From Entophlyctis helioformis (Eukaryota > Chytridiomycota > Chytridiomycetes > Chytridiales > Chytriomycetaceae): a DNA stretch of 61,334 nt. This document shows positions 49,101-57,679 of this stretch, piece after piece. A model generated the notes under the pieces. That model saw nothing but the letters and a program-made list of their open reading frames with translations. It was not told the origin of the DNA and made no database searches. Positions within the stretch are counted from its first letter, which is position 1, and each line of letters opens with the position of its first letter. The stretch covers positions 1 to 61,334 of the forward strand of contig JAHLKH010000170.1 in assembly GCA_025526915.1 (NCBI GenBank), read 5' to 3'. The translations under genes were made by a program, and so were the position numbers.

Positions 49101-52100
49101 CGGCCATGGTGTAGCCCAACATGCAGCAGCGTGCACCCCGTTCCAGCGTGCTCTTGTTGAATGTCGACTTACGGTAAACGCCAGGTACACCGAACGCCCG
49201 GAGATGCGCCACCGATGGTTTGCGTCCCAGCAGGCGCTCATATGGTGTCTTCATGTCAATGGCGCGGACATGGCATACGGTTCTGGGTGTACACTTGGTA
49301 GGCATCGCATCCATCCAGAACATCATGGGTAGGCCTGCGTCCAGCAAGCACGTGTGCATGCCGCTGACGACCAGTCCATTACGGCGCTCCACGACGCCGT
49401 TCTGCTCCGGAGTGTGTGCCTGGGTTACCTCATGCTCGAGAATCTTGTGATCAGACAGTACCTTCTGGAAAGCCGAGCCTTTAAACTCGCCACCACCGTC
49501 GGAATGAACACGAACGACAGGGCAGGGAGTCCTATCGGTACCCGCCTCCTTGTTGATCGTTTCGATGAGGAACCTAAACGCCTGTGCCGTTTCATCCTTG
49601 GAGCGCAGGCCGAACGTCCACATGAAGCGGCTAAAGTCATCGACGATCAGAAGGAAGTAGTGCTTGCCATGGTGCGAGCCAGTGTCGAACGGGCCGCACA
49701 AATGAGGAAGAGACGTTCGTACGGTCTAGTGGACTTGATGCGGTTCAGGGGCGGATGTGGCTTCCTCTTGGCATTGGCGATCGCACACACCTCGCACGAC
49801 TTCATAGTTGGCGTACCAATAACACGCATGCCCGTCGCCTGCTTTCTTGCGGCGGTGAGGGATCCGATTGCACGATGTCCCATGCGCACATGCCACGTAT
49901 CCATGGTTGCCGCCTTGGAGTGAACGGCAGCAAGCTTGGAAACGCGATTCCCTGACGGATAGGTGTCTGCCGGCCTTGCGGTGCCGCTCGTCAACTCTAC
50001 CCAAATGTACGCGCCTTTCTTCCGTGCAAACCACAATGTCTTTCCCTCCTTGCGCACCGTAAAGATCCCGTTTTCGAGTACCTGGCGACAGCCTGGAGTC
50101 ATGAGCTTGTTGAGGCTCAAGACGTTGACGGTGATCCCTGGTACCAGAAGGACATCCTTGGCAATCTGGACAATCCGACCATTATTCGTCAACATCGTGA
50201 ACCGTATGTCGCCTCTGGCTGTTGCCTGCATCGCAGCGCCATTGCCGAGGACCACCTTGTGATCCGAGAGAAGGCGAATGTTGGACAGTTTTGACGCATC
50301 ACCCGTCATGTGATCGGTCGCGCCAGAGTCGATAAAGAAGCGGTCCCACTGACGATCGGAGTCGCTGGCACCGTGAGAGCTCATGAACAACGTTGGGTAG
50401 TGGTGAACGTTTTCATTGGCCTCAGGTCTGTCCTGGTTGTCACGACCGCTGTTACCACCGCGATCACTGTTACGTCCACCTCGTGAGCGAACCATGCAGT
50501 TTCTTCTGATGTGTCCTGGCCTACCGCAACCGTAACAGATGACTGGCGCCGACGACTGCTGTCTGTCCGTAGACCCCTGGCGGGAAAACGCTGCGTTGAG
50601 ATTGTCCGCATTCGCTGCATGGAGCGTGGATGCTGCTGGCTTGTCAAACTTAAGGAATGTGCTGGCCAGCAGGCGCGTCTCGACAGTCTCAACTGTGTTG
50701 CGCAGATCGTGCAGGGTCGTATGCGCGGCCTTAGCTTCCTCAAAGCCGAAGGGCATGCGGGCCTGTAGACGGGCAATGAGGGTCGCTTCCGAGGTCGCAC
50801 CGCCATGAAAGGAAAGAAGAGTATGCGCCAAAATGGTGGTCTGCATCTGTGCCACGATGCTAGAGTCCAGTGTAAACGGTACCGTACGGTCCGCCGTCAC
50901 TTTGAGATTCTCCATGCTCTGTGGGTCGCTTGGAACGCACGCTTTGAAAACGACCGACATGGCACGGTCCGGACGGATAGGGTCGAAAAAGATGTACAGC
51001 CTGTCGAGTAGCTCAGTGTGGTTCTTGACTGCGTGGCTAATAGCCAACTGTGCCTTGCCGACCTTCTCCTTGTCGTGCTCATTGAGAGTGCGCTCGGCTC
51101 TTTGGCCATCCACGTCGGCATAATACGTGGCGGACTGGAAGTACTCTTTGAAACCGCCCTGTGCCGCATAGGCCGCGAAGAGTCTGACCCATCCCATAAA
51201 GGACCTCTCATTCAGCTCGACGAGAATCGGTAGTGGCACTAAGTTTGTCGACGAGTTCGGCGTCGACTCCGAGGAACCCCCAGCGGAAGTGCCCAAGTCT
51301 CGAGACATTGTTGTCTCTGGGCTCATAACCTAACGAGACTGGGAATCTGGATTTAATCGTTCAGAGGAAACTCCAAATACATGTGAACACAAACAACAGT
51401 CGCCGTTGCAGACGGCAGTGTCAGATTGTGTCCCATGAGTGCCAAGGCAGTGCAGAGTATGTCGCATGGCACACGCCTCCAGGGTTCTGTGATTGCATGG
51501 CCATGGACAGCATGCCAAAGACGACGCACGGTCGCGCATCGCACAAGAGCCACTCACAGAGTGCGCACAATCACGGCTGCTGGATGGTCGCTGACAGGGT
51601 CGAGTGCGCAGTGGAATGTCGATGGCTGCTTGATGAAGCCGCCGCCAGGCACGGCCAGTGGCAGACACGAGAAGACAAGCGTCACGGCCCAAATGCCGAC
51701 AATGGCCGCATGGATCTGGCGACGCGTCAGATGCTGCTTCTCCAGCACAATGATCCAGAAGTTGCTCATTGCGATGACGAGGAGAGTGAGCGCCGATGCG
51801 ACTGCGAGTGCCTGCAGTGCGATGCCGACCAGCTGGCACATGGCGCGGTTGTCGAGAAAGGCGGCACGGTTGGGCGAGCCGCTGCCGATGAGCAGCGTCA
51901 GAACCAACGACAGGCTGGAGCATGGCATGGCATTCCGTGTCAGTGCCGCCATCAGCGGAAGGTGGCAGCATTGGCAGAGCCACAGCGAGACAACAAGAGT
52001 CACAACAGGAGTCACAGCAGGAGCCACAGCGACCATGCAAACGAGCAGCACTTGCAGAAAGTCAGAGACGGTCAGGTTCATATTGAACGAGATCTCGTTG

Positions 52101-52243
52101 ATGGCCAGCAGCTTGGGAGTGCGGAACAGCGCCACCATCACGCCAAAGTTGGCAAGGACAGCCAGCATGTTGATGATCACGCCGAGCCCTCGCACAAGGC
52201 TTTCGACAGGCACGAGGTCATCGGCGGTGTCGTGCAGTGCCAT
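46196..52243 (-). CDS. Rhodopsin-like GPCR (GPCR2) with a retrotransposon in intron 2
   Basis: Exons 52243-52056, 51914-51558 and 46847-46196 join in frame to 398 aa; both introns are phase 2 as in GPCR1, and exon 2 is again 357 nt. Intron 1 has a GC donor (CT/GCAAGT). Intron 2 is 4,710 bp because a Ty1/copia element sits in it; without the element and one target repeat it would be about 185 bp. Class A marks are LAVLANFGVM (TM1), FNMNLTVSDF (TM2), NRAMCQLVG (TM3) and SNALLNPILLVLMDGRYREA (TM7). The loop before TM6 is Ser/Ala/Thr-rich. The gene could still work if the long intron is spliced; the element has the same orientation. Confidence 0.8.
46874..46878. repeat. Target-site duplication, left copy
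   Basis: GTCGC directly outside the left LTR. The same five bases lie at 51399-51403 outside the right LTR. Confidence 0.85.
46879..46946 (-). repeat. 3' LTR of the copia element (68 bp)
   Basis: Matches 51331-51398 except for one base (A against T on the plus strand). Read on the minus strand it starts TGTTGTTTGTG and follows immediately on the G-run polypurine tract. Confidence 0.9.
46947..46952 (-). other. Polypurine tract of the copia element
   Basis: Six G on the minus strand lie between the end of pol and the 3' LTR, where plus-strand DNA synthesis would be primed. Confidence 0.7.
46957..51326 (-). pseudogene. copia gag-pol, interrupted by three frameshifts
   Basis: A single polyprotein frame is expected. 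Gag (from 51326) is followed by the zinc knuckle CYGCGRPGHIRRNC, protease DSGATDHM (about 50310-50331), pre-integrase WHVRMGHRAIG, and integrase with HSDGGGEF and EQNGVVERRN. Next are a Pro/Ala-rich linker, reverse transcriptase with YVDD (47986-47997), and RNase H with YVDATWSD and SKHMELRDRF-type end motifs (IRSIKHMELRDRF). The frame changes near 49690, 48940 and 48590; each fits a one-base indel. Either the copy is dead or these are sequencing errors, since domains are otherwise intact without stop codons. The first ATG lies inside the primer-binding site. Confidence 0.85.
51317..51330 (-). other. Primer-binding site matching the anticodon arm of initiator tRNA-Met
   Basis: Directly after the 5' LTR the minus strand reads GGTTATGAGCCCAG, the exact complement of CTGGGCTCATAACC in the anticodon stem-loop of eukaryotic initiator tRNA-Met. 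Drosophila copia is primed the same way, by a 5' half of this tRNA. Confidence 0.8.
51331..51398 (-). repeat. 5' LTR of the copia element (68 bp)
   Basis: Pairs with 46879-46946 with a single mismatch. At 68 bp it is very short for an LTR. Confidence 0.9.
51399..51403. repeat. Target-site duplication, right copy
   Basis: GTCGC directly outside the right LTR. Confidence 0.85.
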
Positions 52244-52546
52244 GGTGCTGTGCTCTCCTTGTCTGTCTGGTTTGCTGCAGATGCGACGGCTGGTGTGGTC
52301 GACAGACAAGTGCGGCGTCTGGCAGCCAGATCTGGACACACTCTGCACATCACAATGGCATGGCATTGTCTCCATGTGCTGCGAGCGGTGTGCTTCTGGG
52401 CAACGCTCGGTCGAAGCTGGCAGAGCGGCACAGCAGACAGATCCAGGTGTCCAGTCGCAGGCAGAGTGGCAGACTGGCCGACAGGCTGGATGTATTGGAG
52501 ACAGATAAACAGGGCGGGAAGGGATGGCAGAGGCATGGCAGGGCGA

Positions 52547-53218
52547 TCACAGAGCAGCCCAGACGGCCAGCGATGCCAGCGCAGCACCCACGGCAGAGAT
52601 GCTGGCCAGGTATGCGCCGCTGCGACGGCCGCCGACGGCAGCGCTTGCTGTGTTGAGCTTGGAGTCGATGACAATGTCGGTGCACTGGTACAGCATGCCG
52701 TCGCCGCCAGAGAACGTCAGCTGCAGCGTTGCGTTGGCACCGTTCTTTGCGTCGGGCAGTCCAGACAGGTCGATGGGGCCGAGCGAGTACGGGCCGATGG
52801 TGGCAATGACCCTGTCGGGCAGGAACTTTGCGGTAAAGTCCTGCTGCACAAGCGGGTCTTTGAAGGCGATGTTGAAGGTCATGTTGGCGTTGCCGTGGAA
52901 GGCTTTGATGGACAGCACGCCGCCCTCTGTTGCAGCAGACGACGGAGTGAGTGGTTGAGTGAGAGGGCGGTGTGTGAGAGGGAGAGAGTCCACAACAGCA
53001 ACAGCAACAGCAACAGTAACAGCAACAGCAACAGCAGCAGAGCACGCACTCTGAGGAAAGGCGATGCGGGCCATGGTGGTGTTGGAGCCGCCGCAGGGCG
53101 GGTCGAGCTCGAGCAGGTCGTCGTACAGCCTGGGCGGCGGCGTCACCAGCTGGAAGTGTGCGTGCACAGCGCCGAGGCAGAGGGCGAGCAGCAGGAGGAT
53201 GCGTGCAGCGAGTGACAT
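52547..53218 (-). CDS. BIM1-like (X325-type) copper-binding GPI protein, B
   Basis: Exons 53218-53050 and 52926-52547 give 182 aa. A signal peptide (ILLLLALCLGAVHA) ends just before the histidine of HFQLVTPPPRLYDD, the expected N-terminal copper ligand; PCGGSN follows. The exon junction restores FPQKGGVLSIKAFHG, and the beta domain continues with IGPYSLGPIDLSGLPD and DGMLYQCTDIVID, which has the late cysteine shared with protein A. The C-terminus ASISAVGAALASLAVWAAL fits a GPI signal, here without the long Pro linker. The 123-bp intron contains TTGCTG/CAACAG repeats. It is divergent from BIM1-like C across 445 bp. Confidence 0.78.
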   Translation of the reverse strand: MSLAARILLLLALCLGAVHAHFQLVTPPPRLYDDLLELDPPCGGSNTTMARIAFPQSACSAAVAVAVTVAVAVAVVDSLPLTHRPLTQPLTPSSAATEGGVLSIKAFHGNANMTFNIAFKDPLVQQDFTAKFLPDRVIATIGPYSLGPIDLSGLPDAKNGANATLQLTFSGGDGMLYQCTDIVIDSKLNTASAAVGGRRSGAYLASISAVGAALASLAVWAAL

Positions 53219-53663
53219 GTGGACGTTGGATACGGGATGTTTGGCAAAGGCGGAGAGCAGCGCAAGGGCGGCCAAAGGGAGAGCGGTCAAAGTGCAACTG
53301 GCACCATAACGCACAAATCCCTCAAGCGGCGCACTCACCCACTCACACACTCACACACACACGGAGCATCCACACCGACGGAGCGTCCGTGGAGGGCCGC
53401 AGTGGGACCCGATCCACTCTCGGATGCCATCCGATGCCATCGGCGCTCCATGCGATCCGAGCGGCACAAACAACGCATCGCGGCTCTTCTCCCGGCGCTC
53501 CGACACCCGTGATTGGCTGCAGCGATTTGTGCGCAGCAATCACATGGCCGGCAGCCGCTTGGGCAGCCAGCGCAATCCTGCACAGCATAAAAAGCGCAGC
53601 GTCCGCCCGCACAACTCCCGCTCACTCCATCCAGCAACACTCTCGCCAGCCAGCAGACCCACG
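53219..53663. promoter_or_regulatory. Shared upstream region of two divergent BIM1-like genes
   Basis: 445 bp between the ATGs at 53218 (minus) and 53664 (plus). CATAAAAA at 53586-53593 is a TATA-like element 71 bp before the plus-strand ATG. CACTCACACACTCACACACACACGG near 53340 is simple sequence. Shared copper-responsive control is possible but no site is identified. Confidence 0.55.
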
Positions 53664-54546
53664 ATGTTTGTCGCTCCCCTCCTCGCTGTCCTCGCTGCCG
53701 CCAGCTCCGTCTCGGCCCACTTCCGCATCCTCGACCCTCCGTTCCGCGGCCACGTCAGTGCACAGATGGTTGTTGCGCCGTGCGGCAACTTCACCGTGCC
53801 GTCTGCCGTGCGAGCTGCCTTTGGCCCCAGTGAGTGGTGCACCGTGCACGCCTGCCATGCTGTGTGCTGTGGTCTGACCATCTCTCCCTCTGCCCCCTCT
53901 CTGCCCCTCACTCCCGCTGCTGCTGCTGCCAGAGTCCAACCTCACCATCAGAGAGGGTGACGGCAACACCACCATCACCGTCAACCTGGGCATCGGCGCC
54001 AACCCAACGTCGTTCCCGCTCAAGATCGGCAGCCTGGTCGTCACCAAGAAGGACAACTACACCATCCCGGTCGACCTGTCTGGTGTCAGCGCCGCCGACG
54101 CCAAGTCGCCTGCCACCATCCAGATCATCTCGGACAACGGCAACGGCGTGAGTGCCCTCCCATGCCATGTCCTCCCATGCCATCCGCCTGCCGCTTGCAA
54201 TCGCTGGCTGTCCTTCTGCATGTCCATGTGCTGACCACCTCAACCTCGATGTCAACCACCACTGCATCCGTCTCGCTCGCTTCTGCAGGCTCCTCTCCTC
54301 CACGAGTGCGCTGATGTGACGCTCGACATTCCCGTCAAGGAGGCTCCTGCCACCACTGTGCCGTCGGCCCCCAAGACCACGACTGTTGCTGCTACCACGA
54401 CTGCCAAGGCGACCGCTGTGGCCACTGCCACCACCACGCCGGCCGGCTCCGACGACTACAAGCCCGTGTACAGCAGCGCCATGTCCAACGCTGCCTCGCT
54501 TGCTGGCTCGCTCCTGCTTGCTGCTGCCTCGTCGCTTGTGCTCTGA
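53664..54546 (+). CDS. BIM1-like (X325-type) copper-binding GPI protein, C
   Basis: Exons 53664-53829, 53933-54147 and 54289-54546 give 212 aa. The signal peptide LLAVLAAASSVSA is nearly identical to that of protein A, followed by HFRILDPPFRGH and APCGNF. The middle exon has IGANPTSFPLKIGSL, matching GGNPTSFPNRIGAQ of protein A, and YTIPVDLSG. The last exon has HECADVTLDI, a Thr/Ala-rich linker and a GPI-type tail (SLAGSLLLAAASSLVL). Three N-glycosylation sites are visible (NFT, NLT, NTT). The exon structure is the same as in protein A, so A and C are closer to each other than to B. Confidence 0.8.
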
Positions 54547-55446
54547 TGCTCCTGATCCAGCCTCTGTCGTATCTCGTCCTATTATCACATCAACTATAAA
54601 GAGCCTGTTGTACCATTGCTGTTGACCAACCTCCACAATGCCAAACGAGTACGCTGGCTTCCATCCGCCGTCGTCCAAGACGTTGCAACCCGCCCATCAG
54701 TCTCGCTTGTTTGTCGACCAGAGTCGCCGTGCGCCGAATTGCTCATCTGCAGAGTGTGCGCTCGCATCTCAGCGCGATCGTGATGCTGGTGACCAGCAAT
54801 GAGGGTGTGCTGGCGAGGTCGTTTGCAGCCAGCGCCACCAACACTTGGCCAGACCCCACCTTGAGTACTGCTGAGGTTCGCAATGAAGCCTTGCACATCG
54901 CCATTGGTCAATGACAACCGCCACATGCTGGCTTCCTATCCTGCGTCAGCCAGACAGACGGCAACTGTTTGTGATGCCAAAGCCATCGAGACTGCCAATG
55001 CCGAGCGTGACGAGCAGCCGACAAGCATACACTTGCTCCATGAGCAGCCTTGGCAGACAGCAATGCCGTCAGATGCTCGGCTGTGCAGTCCACAGTGGTC
55101 GGTAAACGCTGCCTCAATGACATGCAATGCAAGACAAGGCCAAGCTGTTCCGAGCTGTGATGCTCCAGAACATCGAGACTCGTCACCACAACCAGGAACA
55201 CGTGAGTGGATCCTATAACATGCATGCGATCACAATATACATGTACCTGGCTGAGTTCCTGGCAATGGTCGGTGACGTCATGCATGTTGCATTCCAAAAC
55301 CACACGAATGACGTTGCATCGACTGGCGAGACCAAAGGCTCTGCGCCGTTTCTTTCCTTGTTGCTTCTGTGCAGAGAGCTCTTCACAGAAACACACTCAC
55401 TCATCCACTCTCACACTCACTCGCACTCACACTCAATCGTCTCGCA
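54547..55446. other. 900-bp gap without a recognised gene
   Basis: The largest non-genic stretch outside the retroelement. Short open frames on both strands show no domains, signal peptide or codon pattern that I can support. It should contain the 3' UTR of the BIM1-like gene and the promoter of GPCR3; CACTCACTC simple sequence lies just before the GPCR3 ATG. Confidence 0.45.
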
Positions 55447-57283
55447 ATGGCTGGCGACGGCATCACAGGCGAAAACACGGCCATCCATGTCATTGTCATC
55501 ATCCTCATGCTCCTGTCGCTCATCTCCAACGCCGTGCTGCTCATGTCTATCCTGCGCTCGCCGACGCTGCTCGCAGCCACCGAGGTGATTCTCAATCTGA
55601 ATCTCACGGCGTGCGACGCAGCGTGGTCAATCATCATGCTCGTCACGCACATCGCGAGTTTCAACGAGCCGGTGACCATCTTCACGAATCCGACCGTGTG
55701 TACGTGGCAAGGGTTCGGACTGCAGACGCTGGCAGTTGCGAGCGTTTTCACGCTGCTTGCCATCTCTGGATGCAACTACTGGCTGATTGTCATGGAAAAG
55801 TCGCACCCGACCAAGGTGAGTCTGCCGGTCCAGCGACTGCTTCTGTCTGTCTGTCCGCGTGTCTGTCCGCGTGTCTGTCCGTGTGTCTGTCCGTGTGTTC
55901 GCGTTTGCATTGTGCCAAGACATGCCAACACCGTTCGGAATGGCTGACCATCGCACTGCGTCTTGTGCATGCTCCTCCGTTGCCCCTCTGTGTCGTTGAC
56001 AGAAACAACTTACCATGCTTCTCGGCGTCGTCTGGTTCGTGACACTTATCTGGGGACTCACTCCAGTCCTCGCCGATCGCAACGATGGATACACCATACA
56101 GGTCTGTGCTCGCCATCTGGTTGATCCAGCACGGCTCGCAGCTTTCGCTTGTCTTGGCATGTACTCACTGGCTTGTGGCCGTTGGGACTCCTCCACAAAC
56201 GTGCTGGACTATCCATTTCACGGCCGTTGGTGGCACTCTACTGGATGGCATGCTCGGCATGCTGCGATGGATTGAACACCGATTCTCGTCTGGCCGTCGC
56301 GACTCTCATTGTAGCCGTCCGGTATGTATGCACTGGGCTGCACTGCCAGACGCGTCATGTAAACCATGCCACTTACATGCCGTTCATTCGCACATCAAGG
56401 CATGTACTGCGGCGTGAACCTCCTGTCGCAGACACCGAGTGCCATCATCATCCGTTTCTTGTGAGTGCCAGCCTGGCTCATCCTTCTGCCTGTGCCGTGA
56501 AGCCGTTGGCTGTCGGTGGCGATCCTTCTCTGGCTGGATCACCGGCTCGCTGGATCACTGGCTCACTCACTATCGCCACCGGCCAAAGGAACATGGCTAT
56601 TCTGGCGCTTCTGCCTTGCATGATCATTGCCATCTACTTCTTCATCGGCCGCAAGCTGTGGCTGGTCAACAAGGAGCTCATTGTGGTGCAGCACCCATCC
56701 GGCTCCAAGGGCACCGGCGGTTCGGACACGAGCGGATCGAGCTCGACAGCTGGAGCCATGGGCGACAAGAGCTCGAGCAAGTCCAACCCGATGCTCGATG
56801 CCAGCACGGCCAGCGCGCAGGTGGGCACGGCTGCCACGGACAGCTCGTCAAAGACTGGCGGCAAGCTGTCGTCGCAGCTGCGTGCCAAGAAGAGCAAGAA
56901 CTTCCAAGTGCAGGTCGCCATCATCAAGCGTGCTGTCCTTGTTGCCGGCAGCTTCATGTGAGTGGCGTGCGCGTTGTCAAGGATGGCAGACCCACTGCAG
57001 ATCCATGCATCCGTCCGACGACTGATGCCTGCTCGTGGTTCGCAGGGGCTCGTGGACATTCTACCTGATCATCAACATCATGCAGTCGTTCTCTGGCAAG
57101 GCCGTGTCGCCGCTCACCGACGCTCGTGCTGTGGTCTTCTTGCCATTCAGCCCGCTGCTCAATGCAACGGTCCTACTCAGTCTGGACAGACGCTACCGCG
57201 AGTCTCTCATGGAGCTGTTGGGCCTGACCAACAAGAAGGCCGAGGCACAGCGCGCGGCATCGTCGTCCACTGGCCGTCTCTGA
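55447..57283 (+). CDS. Rhodopsin-like GPCR (GPCR3)
   Basis: Five exons, 55447-55815, 56003-56105, 56400-56460, 56589-56957 and 57046-57283, join in frame to 379 aa. TM1 has LISNAVLLMS, TM2 LNLNLTACDA, TM3 PTVCTWQGFG, TM5 NMAILALLPCMIIAIYFF and TM7 FSPLLNATVLLSLDRRYRES, a variant of the NPxxY region where Pro is replaced (LNATV). The third cytoplasmic loop is long and Ser/Lys-rich. The DRY motif is absent (GCNYW). The phase-2 intron just before NMAIL is shared with GPCR1 and GPCR2, while the intron in TM2 is missing. The exon 2 donor (GTGCTC) is weak; the choice rests on phase. A CA microsatellite follows the stop. Confidence 0.78.
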
Positions 57284-57312
57284 GTCGCACCGTCTGTGCG
57301 AGCTGCATACAG

Positions 57313-57350
<38 letters not shown>

Positions 57351-57679
57351 ACAAAAGATGCTCTCTCACACACCCACTCTTACATTCTAATTGTCTCAAG
57401 CACCGCTTCCTTATCGGCACTCTGTTCGCTTATTAGTCGAATGAATGCAACCCTGTCTGGCTCCATTCATGCGCATCGTGCAGCCAGATGCATGAATGCA
57501 GGCCGACACCGCCATCCCATGCAGCAGCAGCAGCAGCAGGCATTCAAAGCACGGTTTTTCAAAAACTCTCAACCTCGCCAGGGAACCCGCCGGTTTTGTG
57601 CCGCTGATACCTTGCGGCTGTTGAAGTGTTCCTTGCCGCACAAACCACAACGCGCGTGCCGTGTGCCGTGTACCATCCC
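57284..57679. other. Intergenic region with a CA microsatellite
   Basis: 396 bp between GPCR3 and GPCR4, holding the CA repeat, a CAGCAGCAGCAGCAG run near 57523 and presumably the GPCR4 promoter. No gene is supported. Confidence 0.45.
57314..57348. repeat. (CA)n microsatellite
   Basis: About 17 CA units, 31 bp after the GPCR3 stop. Confidence 0.95.

Larger units (their letters stand above)
46879..51398 (-). mobile_element. Full-length Ty1/copia LTR retrotransposon
   Basis: This 4,520-bp element lies on the minus strand inside intron 2 of GPCR2. The ends are 68-bp direct repeats differing at one base, flanked by the 5-bp duplication GTCGC. In element order: 5' LTR (51331-51398), primer-binding site, gag with zinc knuckle, protease, integrase, reverse transcriptase, RNase H, a run of six G, 3' LTR (46879-46946). 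Integrase before reverse transcriptase places it in Ty1/copia. The LTR begins TGTTG but ends TTA instead of CA. Near-identical LTRs suggest a recent insertion, although only 68 bp can be compared. Confidence 0.93.

Noticed and set aside
51383..53215. A 610-codon open frame on the plus strand
   Set aside because: It is the antisense of GPCR2 exons 1-2 and BIM1-like B, Gln/His/Arg-rich and without domains; the minus-strand genes explain the region.
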